The translations under genes and the position numbers were made by a program. Below are positions 19,530 to 28,146 of a DNA stretch of 64,000 nt, piece after piece (the stretch's first letter is position 1; each line of letters begins with the position of its first letter). A model generated the notes under the pieces. The model was not told the origin of the DNA and did not search any database. It was given only the letters and a program-made list of their open reading frames with translations. This DNA is from Sulfurovum sp. (lineage in GTDB: Bacteria > Campylobacterota > Campylobacteria > Campylobacterales > Sulfurovaceae), in contig JAIZOF010000001.1 in the NCBI GenBank assembly GCA_020525365.1, positions 1 to 64,000 of the forward strand, written 5' to 3'.

Positions 19530-20642
19530 TTAGAACTTAACAATACAGTCAAGTTGTACACGCTTATAGTCTGGCTTTATCCCAACAATTTTACTTTTAC
19601 TCTCATAATATTTATTAAAGAAAAAATTACCTGCAAAATAGAGATGTTTGCTCATTTTATATTTTGTACGTATTGCATGCCCTTTGGCTGCTGTACCACC
19701 ACCAAAGTTATCTGAATCAGAGTATGCTCCAAGGACTGCATCTTCTTGAATATTAGTATAGGAGTACTTGACCTGCCACTCTCCAATATGCTTGGCTTTA
19801 CCAAGTTGAAATGCAAGATCATACCCAAAATTATTACCGCTCACGGCAATATTATATGCAGCTGATGCTGCAACCTTAAGTGGCATACCAAATACATTGC
19901 CAAATTGCAATTCTCCAAATCCCTCTACGATATGATAATCATTGGCATAGATACCATTTATAACTGTATTACCTTTATTTTTACCAAAAATTGGTGTATT
20001 GTCTTTTAGTCCATCATAGTAATAAATACCAGTACCCGTATACAATTTAGCAAAGTTAAATTTAGTTTTATACACATACTGTGCAATAAAAAGATTGACA
20101 CTATTTTCAGCAACAGATTTTTCTTCCATAGTAGGCTGATTTACCCCTATTGTAATAGTCTGTGTCCTATCTTTGTATTGATAATTTATTCCATTCATAG
20201 AAATATCATTATCCCAAATGAGCTGAGACTTAATAGGTCTATACATCATATAGGGCTCTCTACCAATTTTCATAGTAGTATTTCCTGATTTATACACAAG
20301 TCCTAAAGTATTTAACCTAAGTGATTGAAAAAAGTAATCACCCATTGGCTCATCGGTATGAAAAGTTTGGTTCCCTGATGTAGGGTTACCAAAACCACTT
20401 CGCATTCCTGCATTGATATAGAGAGAATCAATAAGATTAATTTTTGCACCAAGTCTTAGACGATATCTGGTTCTATATTTATTTTCTTTATCATCTCTTT
20501 CAATACTCTCATACCTTAATCTTAGATCACCTTTAAGTGCTATTCTTTTTATCTCTTTTATTTTTTTATGTGGGCGCTCAATATCTCCACCTGACATTCC
20601 TGCCGACGCTACTACTGTGACCAAGAGTATAATTTTTTTCAC
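19530..20642 (-). CDS. Putative outer-membrane porin
   Basis: 370-residue protein with a short signal sequence, then alternating polar and hydrophobic stretches typical of a beta barrel (for example LKGDLRLRYESI and YRTRYRLRLGAKI) and a C-terminal Phe (VKF), the usual barrel-assembly signal. The start is GTG with AAGGA 9 nt upstream. It resembles the anion-type porins of Campylobacterota, but the solute is not evident. Confidence 0.75.
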   Translation of the reverse strand: MKKIILLVTVVASAGMSGGDIERPHKKIKEIKRIALKGDLRLRYESIERDDKENKYRTRYRLRLGAKINLIDSLYINAGMRSGFGNPTSGNQTFHTDEPMGDYFFQSLRLNTLGLVYKSGNTTMKIGREPYMMYRPIKSQLIWDNDISMNGINYQYKDRTQTITIGVNQPTMEEKSVAENSVNLFIAQYVYKTKFNFAKLYTGTGIYYYDGLKDNTPIFGKNKGNTVINGIYANDYHIVEGFGELQFGNVFGMPLKVAASAAYNIAVSGNNFGYDLAFQLGKAKHIGEWQVKYSYTNIQEDAVLGAYSDSDNFGGGTAAKGHAIRTKYKMSKHLYFAGNFFFNKYYESKSKIVGIKPDYKRVQLDCIVKF

Positions 20643-20755
20643 GATATGTAATCCTTGTCTATATTTTGAATAATATAAGTATAAAAAAAAAGAATTACAG
20701 AATGATTACAATAAAATAAGACATATAAAGCTTTTTAGTAGTTGACCAAATTATA

Positions 20756-21283
20756 TTAGTCGCAATATGCCGCATATCTTGCGCCATGCTCTTCGAGATA
20801 CTTTTTCATCTGCTTTTGTCCAAGCTTTCGGGAGTAATCCAATGGGCTCATTCCAGCCCTATCAGTAGCATTGATATCTCCTCCACCATCAAGGAGTATC
20901 TGCATCATCTCTATATCAGAAAAACAAGCAGCAAGTATAACCGGTGTAATGCCACTCTTTCGTTTAGTGGTATTGAGATTAAACCCCTGGTCGATACAAT
21001 ACCGGATAACATCTTTACGTTTAAACTTAACCGCTATATCAAGTGCAGAAACACCATCACTGTCTGTGGCATACAGGTCAACACCATTTTCAAGCATTAT
21101 TTCAATAAATGCCAAAGAGGCATATTTTCGGATAGCATAAAAAAGTGGAGAGATATTATCATAATCCTCCAAATCATACTCTTCACCTATAAGAATAGAC
21201 TTATTTAAATCAACTCCTTCTTCAATCAAGGATTTTAGTTGAGCAATTGAATCATTCTCTATGGCTTCGGTTAATAGATTCAT
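20756..21283 (-). CDS. Ankyrin-repeat protein
   Basis: About 175 residues, almost wholly made of four to five ankyrin repeats; the clearest are DGVSALDIAVKFKRKDV, GITPVILAACFSD and AGMSPLDYSRKLGQ. There is no signal peptide, so it is probably a cytoplasmic protein-binding scaffold. I start it at the ATG at 21281-21283 because AAAGGA lies about 7 nt upstream; an ATG 21 nt earlier has no such site. Its partner is unknown. Confidence 0.8.
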   Translation of the reverse strand: MNLLTEAIENDSIAQLKSLIEEGVDLNKSILIGEEYDLEDYDNISPLFYAIRKYASLAFIEIMLENGVDLYATDSDGVSALDIAVKFKRKDVIRYCIDQGFNLNTTKRKSGITPVILAACFSDIEMMQILLDGGGDINATDRAGMSPLDYSRKLGQKQMKKYLEEHGARYAAYCD

Positions 21284-21372
21284 CTTTTTTCCTTTTGTAA
21301 CCAATTTGTAACTACTCTACGTTACGATGGCATATCTCATTAAAGAGATACATTTAAAAAGAAGGAGAAGCA

Positions 21373-21498
21373 ATGAAACTGAGCAGAATACTTCGGCATA
21401 TTGTTAAAGCAGAAGGTAAAAAAACCATAACTGCTAAAACAATTATCAAACTTAAAAACTCACGTGAGTTTAGCTATTTAATAGATACTAAACGTTAG
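21373..21498 (+). CDS. Small basic protein, 41 aa
   Basis: A short ORF coding for a 41-residue Lys/Arg-rich peptide beginning MKLSRILRHIVKAEGKK. AGGAG sits 7 nt before the ATG, which is unusually good for a chance ORF. It lies between the starts and stops of two minus-strand genes (ankyrin and ybaB), and its stop codon abuts the ybaB stop. A hairpin (TATCTC/GAGATA, 21333-21350) lies upstream. The peptide looks like a nucleic-acid-binding or regulatory microprotein, but I recognise no family. Confidence 0.5.
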   Translation: MKLSRILRHIVKAEGKKTITAKTIIKLKNSREFSYLIDTKR

Positions 21499-21810
21499 TT
21501 ATGGACCAAATGGGCTTATCCCGCCAAACATCCCCATTGCTTGGGACTTTCTGTTATCCTCTACCATCTTATTAATATCATTCATCGCTGAGATGAGTAA
21601 AATCTGTAAAGATTCCTTATCCTCTAGTAGTGAATTATCAATATTTAGATCAATAATCTCACCCATGCCATTAGCACGTATTTCGACCATTCCGCCTCCA
21701 GCTCTTGCCGTTAATTCTATACTTTTTTCTTGCTCTTGCAACTCTTTGGCTTTTTCTTGCATCTGAGACATAACTTCAGCCATCTTGCTCATATCAAAGT
21801 TACTAAACAT
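21499..21810 (-). CDS. YbaB/EbfC nucleoid-associated protein
   Basis: 103-residue member of the YbaB family: a helical, Met/Gln-rich N-terminus (MSKMAEVMSQMQEKAKEL) followed by the typical ELTARAGGGMVEIRANG region. Family proteins form dimers that bind DNA. Its ATG overlaps the panD stop (TAATG), so translation is coupled to panD. Confidence 0.9.
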   Translation of the reverse strand: MFSNFDMSKMAEVMSQMQEKAKELQEQEKSIELTARAGGGMVEIRANGMGEIIDLNIDNSLLEDKESLQILLISAMNDINKMVEDNRKSQAMGMFGGISPFGP

Positions 21811-22178
21811 TATGTTAGCCCCTTAAATGTCTGCGCAATCGTATTGTCATCATTAAGGATAACAATCTTGGGCTCATGAGCTTCTGCTTCCTCTTCACTC
21901 ATACTTGCATAGGCAATAATGATAATCTTATCTCCCTTGTGTACCTTTCTTGCAGCTGCACCATTGAGACAAATATCACCCTTACCACGCTCACCAGAAA
22001 GAATATAGGTAGAAAAACGTTCACCATTATTAATATTGACAATATCAATCTTTTGTCCTATGCGCATATTGGTAGCTTCAAGAAGATTTTGATCAATCGT
22101 AATGGAGCCTACATAGTTAAGATTTGCATCAGTCACAGTTGCTCTATGCAGTTTAGAATAAAGCATAGTAATATTCAT
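21810..22178 (-). CDS. panD: Aspartate 1-decarboxylase (proenzyme)
   Basis: 122-residue pyruvoyl enzyme making beta-alanine for pantothenate. The self-cleavage site is G24-S25 in NYVGSITID, exactly where family members have it when the start is the ATG at 22176-22178; AGGA lies 6 nt upstream. A longer reading frame would add 17 non-conserved residues. Confidence 0.93.
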   Translation of the reverse strand: MNITMLYSKLHRATVTDANLNYVGSITIDQNLLEATNMRIGQKIDIVNINNGERFSTYILSGERGKGDICLNGAAARKVHKGDKIIIIAYASMSEEEAEAHEPKIVILNDDNTIAQTFKGLT

Positions 22179-22301
22179 TATGTTCCTACCTAATATCATT
22201 AAATTACTAGAATTATACCAATATTTCAATCTATAATTATATAGTAATTGTAAAGAGATTATAAACTAGGTCTAGTTTACTTTTCTAAAAAAGACTTTTG
22301 T

Positions 22302-22679
22302 TTATTGTGCCATCTGAGATGGAGGAACCGGCTCACCCCACATCTCTTCAGAAATCACATACTCTTCAACCACAGTGCCACCAATAATATGCTCATCAAT
22401 AATACGGTCGATCTTCTCTTTTGTTAACCCTACATACATCGTATGACCAGGCTCTACAAGCATTACTGGACCTTGTTGGCAACGGTTAAGACATCCTGTC
22501 TGAATTGGCTGAACTGTCCCAATAATTCCTTTCATCATCAGTTGTTGTGCTAAATGCTGAAAGAGTTGCTGACTCTCAGGATCACTCTGGCTCACACAGC
22601 TTGGTTTTGGCATACCTGGAGGTGCTGATTGTTGACATTTGAAAATATAGAAGGCTGGTTGTGGCACACCTTGCATCAT
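22302..22679 (-). CDS. Thioredoxin-like [2Fe-2S] ferredoxin
   Basis: 125-residue protein with four cysteines spaced like thioredoxin-fold [2Fe-2S] ferredoxins: C15, C28, C63 and C67, the last two in TGCLNRC. It probably carries electrons or senses redox state in the cytoplasm. It is divergent from the FmdE-like gene, and the 149-bp gap contains a CRP/FNR-type palindrome plus a perfect 6-bp hairpin (GGAGTA/TACTCC, 22710-22724), so the two sides may be controlled together. Confidence 0.82.
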   Translation of the reverse strand: MMQGVPQPAFYIFKCQQSAPPGMPKPSCVSQSDPESQQLFQHLAQQLMMKGIIGTVQPIQTGCLNRCQQGPVMLVEPGHTMYVGLTKEKIDRIIDEHIIGGTVVEEYVISEEMWGEPVPPSQMAQ

Positions 22680-22750
22680 TATAGTTCCTTTTACATTTAG
22701 TTTTAATTGGGAGTATTTTACTCCTAAATACTTAAATAGGGATTAATTAG

Positions 22751-22772
22751 TAGATTGATACATGTCAATCTA
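22751..22772. promoter_or_regulatory. CRP/FNR-type operator
   Basis: Arms TAGATTGA and TCAATCTA are exact reverse complements separated by 6 bp. The core TTGATACATGTCAA (22755-22768) differs from the FNR consensus TTGAT-N4-ATCAA at one base. A TATAAT box at 22791-22796 predicts a start near 22803, putting the site centre at about -41.5, the standard class II activator position. The palindrome and spacing are seen; the regulator is inferred. Confidence 0.65.
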
Positions 22773-22790
22773 CTATTAAAATTTTTAAAC

Positions 22791-22796
22791 TATAAT
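22791..22796 (+). promoter_or_regulatory. -10 box of the FmdE-like/hemerythrin operon
   Basis: TATAAT lies 33 nt before the ATG of the first gene. No -35 box is evident, as expected where a class II activator sits over that region. Confidence 0.6.
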
Positions 22797-22828
22797 CCCA
22801 TACCTATAAAAAATAAAGGGATTTCTTA

Positions 22829-23431
22829 ATGAAACATCCTAACTTTTTCAATAAAGTTCCAACCATTTTGCTCCAAGATCCGCTTAGTGACTTTCTTGGT
22901 GTTTTCAAAGAAGGCAAAGTGGAGATTAGCTATCTAGAGTGTGCCAAGCTTGCAGGGCACTCTTGTCCCACTGTTGCTGGTGCATACCTCATGACACTCA
23001 AGGGGCTAGAGAAACTCTATTCTAATTCTTTACCTCAGCGTGGCATGATCCATGTCTCTATGTGCAACAAGGAGGATGAAGGTGTCACTGGTGTCATTTG
23101 TAATATTATTTCATTTATTGTTGGTGCTAGTGGTATTGGTGGCTTTAAGGGCATACAAGGGAACTTCAGTAGAAATAACTTAGTAAGTTATAATATAAAA
23201 ATGGAAGGTGAGGTTAAACTAACTCGGCTTGATACCAATAAAAGTGTAGTACTCAGCTATAACTCTTCTATCATACCAAGTGATCCAAAAATGAAGCAAC
23301 TAATGGGGAAAAATCTTCAAGGACTTGCTTCGTCAGAAGAGAAAATAGTATTTGGAAAACTATGGCAACAGCATGTTGAAAAAATCTTACTTTCACAAGA
23401 ACTTTGGAATAAAATGATTACCATACATTAA
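22829..23431 (+). CDS. FmdE-like domain protein
   Basis: 200-residue soluble protein. Residues 35-60 contain ECAKLAGHSCPTVAG, similar to the His/Cys metal-binding motif of the FmdE (formylmethanofuran dehydrogenase subunit E) superfamily; a further Cys follows in HVSMCNK. Outside methanogens such proteins are of unknown role. AAAGGG lies 9 nt before the ATG. It is the first gene of a run with hemerythrin, DUF2249 and a polytopic membrane protein. Confidence 0.65.
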   Translation: MKHPNFFNKVPTILLQDPLSDFLGVFKEGKVEISYLECAKLAGHSCPTVAGAYLMTLKGLEKLYSNSLPQRGMIHVSMCNKEDEGVTGVICNIISFIVGASGIGGFKGIQGNFSRNNLVSYNIKMEGEVKLTRLDTNKSVVLSYNSSIIPSDPKMKQLMGKNLQGLASSEEKIVFGKLWQQHVEKILLSQELWNKMITIH

Positions 23432-23444
23432 GGAGAGAAGCTAA

Positions 23445-23885
23445 ATGAGTATTTTACAATTTATGACCAATGAGCACAGAGAGTGTGATACAATATTCGC
23501 AACAGCAGAGCAAGCAGTTGCAAACAGTGATTGGGAAATGGCAGAGAAAGCCTTTTTGAGTTTTAGCAATGAGACATTAATACATTTCAAACGTGAAGAG
23601 GAAGAACTATTCCCTGCTTTTGAAACACAAACAGGTAATATGCAAGGACCTACACAGGTGATGCGTTATGAGCATGAACAAGTTAAAGGGCTTATTGGCA
23701 AACTGGCTGAAGCAATGGAAGCCAAAGACAAAGATGCCTATCTTTCACTCTGTGAATCAATGATGATTTTACTTCAGCAACATAATATGAAAGAAGAACA
23801 GATGCTTTATGCCATGTGCGAAAGACTCTTATCGCCTAACTTCAAGGAGGAGACACTTGAAAAGATGAAACAGGTAGTGCTATAG
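23445..23885 (+). CDS. Hemerythrin-like diiron protein
   Basis: 146-residue four-helix protein with hemerythrin iron ligands: His in TNEHREC, His and Glu in HFKREEEELFP, His in YEHEQVKG, and His and Glu in QQHNMKEEQM. Such proteins bind oxygen or nitric oxide, or repair iron centres. AGGAGAG precedes the ATG and the gene is 13 bp after the FmdE-like gene. The site at 22751 would place it under redox control. Confidence 0.88.
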   Translation: MSILQFMTNEHRECDTIFATAEQAVANSDWEMAEKAFLSFSNETLIHFKREEEELFPAFETQTGNMQGPTQVMRYEHEQVKGLIGKLAEAMEAKDKDAYLSLCESMMILLQQHNMKEEQMLYAMCERLLSPNFKEETLEKMKQVVL

Positions 23886-23888
23886 TCA

Positions 23889-24149
23889 ATGTCACACTTC
23901 AAAAAGATCTTCTTTGATGCAAGAGAACTTGAACATCCTATCCCTTTAGAGCGTTCTATTGCCATATTGAGAGAGCTTGGAAAAGTCAATTTCTTCTATA
24001 TGATTCACCGCAAAAACCCTATTCCACTTATCGATATGGCAAGTGAACAGGGGTTTATGGTATTAAATAAAGAAGATAAGAATGGCACATGGCATATTCT
24101 TATCACGCATAATCCTGAACTCAATCTCGAAGAGCTCTGTGATGTTTAG
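23889..24149 (+). CDS. DUF2249 protein
   Basis: 86-residue protein of the DUF2249 family, with DARELEHPIPLERSIAIL near the start and a short alpha/beta body. These small proteins often neighbour hemerythrins and nitric-oxide-related genes in denitrifying bacteria. It starts 3 nt after the hemerythrin stop and overlaps the next gene by 8 nt. Its biochemistry is unknown. Confidence 0.75.
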   Translation: MSHFKKIFFDARELEHPIPLERSIAILRELGKVNFFYMIHRKNPIPLIDMASEQGFMVLNKEDKNGTWHILITHNPELNLEELCDV

Positions 24150-25428
24150 TCAGCAGGGGCTCTCACTTGATCAGGCACCACCTATTTCAGTTGTTCTCCG
24201 TTTCTTTCTTAGTGGTGCACTCTTTGGGATTTTCTCAGGGATTTTCATACTCTTTTTTGGTATAAAGATTTTTGATACCAATAGTACTGAAGCAATTATT
24301 CTCACACATACTCTAACGTTGGGTGTAATGCTCTCTTTTATGTTTGCTGCACTCTTTCAGATGCTTCCAGTTATTGCTGGTGTCAAACTTACTGCCCCTA
24401 CAGTGAAAGCTAGTTTAGTACAATTTCCACTCATATTTGGCGTACCAATTCTCCTGTTTGCTTTTTATACACATAAAAGTATTTTTTTTGTTATAGCTTC
24501 TTTATTGCTTGGCGTTAGCATACTAAGCATTGCCTTTATAATGCTCAAAAATCTTTTAAAATTACCTAACCATAGCACCTCATCTAAGGGAATAACCATT
24601 GCCCTTGTCTCCCTTATTATCTTAACAATACTTGCACTCTATCTTACATCAACACTATCTGGTTTCATTCAAGGGTCACACTATGCACAGTTCAAAGTAG
24701 CACACTACTCTTTTGGGCTCTTTGGTTGGGTCATAGTACTCATTATCTCTATCTCCTTTCAAGTTATCGAAATGTTCTATGTCACCCCCTCTTACCCTAA
24801 AGTTATTAGTCAATATCTTCCATTGACACTGCTTGTCATACTAATAACCACAATCATAGCAGTAACTTTCATGCCAAATAGCTGGCTATTTTCTCATTTA
24901 ATAATTGCGCTTCTATTGACACTCTATGCACTCTTGACACTTAAACGTTTGACACAGAAAAAACGTCCTCTAGTAGATGCAACTGTTTGGTTTTGGCGAC
25001 TAGGACTCACTATATTAATTGTTAGTATGAGTATCATGCTTATCACACCTTTTTGGGATATAGCACCTTTACGGTCACTCTCTTATATATTTTTTAGTGG
25101 ATTTTCTTTGAGTATTGTCTTTGCCATGTTTTACAAGATTGTCCCTTTTTTAACATGGTTCCATCTCAACTCACAAGGATACTTTACTGCACCAATGATG
25201 CATGAGGTCATCCACCCCCAAACTGCAATGAAACATCTCTATATTCACATAGGAGTATTATTAACTTTCGTATTATCAGTATTTGCTGCACCACTCATCT
25301 ATATTGCAGGTATATTGACATTACTATCATTTGGGTGGATGCTATGGCAGATTGTCTATGCATGGAAACTTTATTTATACATACAAAGAACAGGGAAGAA
25401 ATTTAACATGAATATAAGAGGAGAGTAA
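24142..25428 (+). CDS. Polytopic membrane protein, NnrS/haem-copper-oxidase-subunit-I-like
   Basis: 428-residue membrane protein with about 12 hydrophobic segments. Several His residues lie in or next to them (HTLTLG, HYSFGLFGW, WFHLNS, HIGVLLTF), which suggests haem or metal binding as in NnrS proteins and oxidase subunit I. I start it at the ATG at 24142, overlapping the DUF2249 stop; a longer frame would add 20 non-hydrophobic residues. The context (hemerythrin, DUF2249, CRP/FNR site) fits a nitric-oxide or low-oxygen role. The assignment to NnrS is tentative. Confidence 0.6.
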   Translation: MFSQQGLSLDQAPPISVVLRFFLSGALFGIFSGIFILFFGIKIFDTNSTEAIILTHTLTLGVMLSFMFAALFQMLPVIAGVKLTAPTVKASLVQFPLIFGVPILLFAFYTHKSIFFVIASLLLGVSILSIAFIMLKNLLKLPNHSTSSKGITIALVSLIILTILALYLTSTLSGFIQGSHYAQFKVAHYSFGLFGWVIVLIISISFQVIEMFYVTPSYPKVISQYLPLTLLVILITTIIAVTFMPNSWLFSHLIIALLLTLYALLTLKRLTQKKRPLVDATVWFWRLGLTILIVSMSIMLITPFWDIAPLRSLSYIFFSGFSLSIVFAMFYKIVPFLTWFHLNSQGYFTAPMMHEVIHPQTAMKHLYIHIGVLLTFVLSVFAAPLIYIAGILTLLSFGWMLWQIVYAWKLYLYIQRTGKKFNMNIRGE

Positions 25429-25435
25429 AAAGAGT

Positions 25436-26734
25436 TTATTTCCTGTTCTCTAAAAGCTCCCGTACTACTTTGCGATCATCAAATGGATACTTCACCCCTT
25501 TTATCTCCTGATAAGTCTCATCACCCTTACCAAGAATAAGTAATACCTCATTAGGTTTCAATGTATCAAGAGCCATTTTAATAGCAAGTCGTCTGTCAGG
25601 ACAAGCAGTGACATTCTCTTTGCCTACAAGCCCAACAAGAATATCTTCAAGAATTTGTTCAGGTACCTCATCACGTGGATTGTCTGAAGTAACATAGATT
25701 TTACTAGCATATCGTCCAGCTACTGCACCCATATTTGGGCGTTTCTTTTTATCACGATTACCGCCAGCACCAAATACTACTGAAATATCACGATCCTTCA
25801 TTGACTCAAATACCGCACACATCCCATCATCAGTATGGGCAAAATCTACAATAATAAGTGGATCAGCACTGATAACTTCCATACGTCCTGAAACTCCTGC
25901 AAAATACTCAACTACTTCACAAATCTCCTTAAGTGAACGTTTAAGAAGTAGATGTACCGAACCAATGGCTGCCATTAGATTGGAAAGATTAAAAAGTCCT
26001 ACCATTGGAGAGTGGAAAGTTACCTCCTCTTGCATATATTTAAAACCTGCGGTAATACCATCAAGCAAAGAAAATGCCTGTACCTTATAAGTTGCCGGCT
26101 CATCTATCCCGTAACTGTAAGCATTCTTCCAGTTATAGCTTATATGCTTAATATCATCCTTATTTAAAAGTTTCATTGTATCATCAGCAAAGAAAAGGCT
26201 CTTAATACGACGATACTCTTCAATGGTACCATGGTAGTCAAGATGATCACTGGTGACATTGGTATGCACCTTCAGTGCAAATGCAATCCCTTCAATACGC
26301 TTTTGATGAATGGCATGAGAGCTAACTTCCATAATAAAGTAACTACACCCTAGATCATATGTCTGCTTCATATTGTACAGTGTCTCCAGAATAGAGGGTG
26401 TAGTCATACTCTTCTCTTCAATACGCTGCTCCTGCGCAAAAAGTCCTCGTGTGCCCTGAAGTGCTGGCTTCTCACCTAGGTCGAGTAGAAAGGAGTATAT
26501 TGCTGCAGTTACAGTGGTTTTTCCATTTGTACCAGTTACTCCCACAACATGAATAGTATCAAGCCCCCAAAGCTTAATCAGCTCTTGAGGTTTAATATAT
26601 ACTGGTTTCTTATTTAATTTTTCATAGTGAGGGGTATTTTGTGCTGTTTTTAGAAAAAGTGTATCTGGGTCGAGCTTGGTTGTATTGTCTGTAATGAAGG
26701 CATACCCCTCTTTTAGCCCAAAGGGGAGTTTCAC
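25436..26734 (-). CDS. murE: UDP-MurNAc-L-Ala-D-Glu:meso-DAP ligase
   Basis: 432-residue Mur ligase adding the third residue of the peptidoglycan stem. The ATP site is GVTGTNGKTT near residue 65. The substrate motif DNPRDE shows that the residue added is meso-diaminopimelate rather than lysine. It is shorter than the E. coli enzyme mainly at the N-terminus. Its ATG overlaps the stop of the upstream gene by one base. Confidence 0.95.
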   Translation of the reverse strand: MKLPFGLKEGYAFITDNTTKLDPDTLFLKTAQNTPHYEKLNKKPVYIKPQELIKLWGLDTIHVVGVTGTNGKTTVTAAIYSFLLDLGEKPALQGTRGLFAQEQRIEEKSMTTPSILETLYNMKQTYDLGCSYFIMEVSSHAIHQKRIEGIAFALKVHTNVTSDHLDYHGTIEEYRRIKSLFFADDTMKLLNKDDIKHISYNWKNAYSYGIDEPATYKVQAFSLLDGITAGFKYMQEEVTFHSPMVGLFNLSNLMAAIGSVHLLLKRSLKEICEVVEYFAGVSGRMEVISADPLIIVDFAHTDDGMCAVFESMKDRDISVVFGAGGNRDKKKRPNMGAVAGRYASKIYVTSDNPRDEVPEQILEDILVGLVGKENVTACPDRRLAIKMALDTLKPNEVLLILGKGDETYQEIKGVKYPFDDRKVVRELLENRK

Positions 26735-27312
26735 TATTTTACCCCTTTAACTATATTGTAAAGTGCCAATACTTCTTGGTCATTGCCAAAAAGACTACTT
26801 GTAGTATCAAGATAATTAAGTGCTATCTCATCAAAACCCTCTTTGGCAAGGCGGGTAACAAAGTCGATAAACTGATCTTTATCAGTAATTACCACCTTAG
26901 TAGAAAACATAATATCTTCAAATGCTTGTTTAAAACTACCTCGGCTTTTGACAAGTGCAAGAAAGTCACTATAGCGGATACCATCTCCATACTCTACCTG
27001 CTCTTGTATTGGGTCAACCAATAGTTTGCTTAGTTGTATCTTAGCAGTAGAGAGTGATTCAATAAGTCTATCTATAATATCTGCTGCATTTTCACGCTCC
27101 TGCTTGATCACTTGATAGTAATCAAAAAGTGCCTGTGCCTCTTTATCACTCTCAATACCAAGATCACTCAAATAGACACCAACTTTTGCCTCTTCCATTG
27201 CTGGATAGTCCCTTAAGAGCAATCCATAGGTTTGCAATGCCATACGATAGTTGCCTTCTAAAAACTCTTTCTCTGCACGTTGTAACATTAGATTAGGGTT
27301 AACTTTTCTCAT
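26734..27312 (-). CDS. Conserved hypothetical protein, TPR-like
   Basis: 192-residue helical protein with no signal peptide. The N-terminal 45 residues read like a single tetratricopeptide pair (AEKEFLEGNYRMALQTYGLL), followed by a charged helical body. I recognise no enzyme motif. It sits between nfu and murE with one-base spacing on each side, so it is part of that operon. Confidence 0.7.
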   Translation of the reverse strand: MRKVNPNLMLQRAEKEFLEGNYRMALQTYGLLLRDYPAMEEAKVGVYLSDLGIESDKEAQALFDYYQVIKQERENAADIIDRLIESLSTAKIQLSKLLVDPIQEQVEYGDGIRYSDFLALVKSRGSFKQAFEDIMFSTKVVITDKDQFIDFVTRLAKEGFDEIALNYLDTTSSLFGNDQEVLALYNIVKGVK

Positions 27313-27313
27313 A

Positions 27314-27592
27314 CTACCCCAATTGGTTCAGTTTGTCTTCAAAACCCTGTGGTACATTTATTACAGTTAGGTCTGGATGAATCAATGTCTTCAATTGTCT
27401 CTCTACTCCAAACTTTAGTGTCGTACCACTACTCCCGCAACCTATGCATGCACCTTGTAACTGAACATAGACTTTGCCACTTTTAATATCAATTAACTCA
27501 ATATCGCCTCCATCCAATTTAATTGAAGGTCTCACCTTCTCTATCACATCTTTTACTGGCAACAAAAGCTCTTCATCTGTAAATGGAATCAA
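27314..27592 (-). CDS. NifU-like C-terminal (Nfu) Fe-S scaffold protein
   Basis: 92-residue stand-alone NifU C-terminal domain. The CxxC cluster-binding pair lies in ACIGCGSS, within the usual LDGGDIEL and VQLQGAC framework. It probably carries Fe-S clusters to target proteins. It is the first gene of nfu-hypothetical-murE on the minus strand. Confidence 0.9.
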   Translation of the reverse strand: MIPFTDEELLLPVKDVIEKVRPSIKLDGGDIELIDIKSGKVYVQLQGACIGCGSSGTTLKFGVERQLKTLIHPDLTVINVPQGFEDKLNQLG

Positions 27593-27737
27593 TATTTCTC
27601 CTTTAATCTATTTGTATTCACAATCTATACAATTATATCAAATATAGCGTTATCTTACTCTTTATGAAGTTTATACACTAAAAGTATTCTATTGTCAATG
27701 GAGTTTTGTATTGGTTTTATAAAAATTTGTAGATTTG

Positions 27738-27761
27738 TACTCAAGGCAAAGCCTTAAAGTA
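27738..27761 (-). terminator. Probable terminator of the ribosomal-protein cluster
   Basis: On the minus strand TACTTTAAGGC and GCCTTGAGTA form a 10-bp stem with one bulge and a 3-nt loop, starting 15 nt after the rplQ stop. The following tract is A/T-rich (ATTTTTAT further on) rather than a clean T run, so termination may be partial. Confidence 0.5.
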
Positions 27762-27775
27762 CGAAGAATGAATCA

Positions 27776-28126
27776 TTATACGAGTTCGATAATTGCCATA
27801 GGTGCTGCATCACCTCTTCTCATGCGTGTTTTAATAATACGTGTATAGCCACCATTTCTATCTACATATTTTGGTGCAATTTCAGTAACAATTTTATTAG
27901 TACACTCTTTGTCTTGTAGCATTGCAAAGATTGCTCTATGCGCATTAAGGTCACCAGATGATGCTTTTGTAATCAATTTTTCATAATAACTTCTCAGCTC
28001 TTTTGCTTTTGGAAGTGTTGTCTCAATTCTACCCTCTTTTGTCAACGCAATAGAGAGATTTTTAAATAGTGCTGCTCTATGAGAAGAGGTTCTATTTAGT
28101 TTACGGTATCCATGCTTATGTCTCAT
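27776..28126 (-). CDS. rplQ: Ribosomal protein L17
   Basis: 116-residue 50S protein beginning [17 protein letters not shown], the family signature. Last gene of the cluster, 20 bp after rpoA and just before the hairpin at 27738. Confidence 0.97.
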   Translation of the reverse strand: MRHKHGYRKLNRTSSHRAALFKNLSIALTKEGRIETTLPKAKELRSYYEKLITKASSGDLNAHRAIFAMLQDKECTNKIVTEIAPKYVDRNGGYTRIIKTRMRRGDAAPMAIIELV

Positions 28127-28146
28127 ATTTATCCTTTTTTGGCAAC

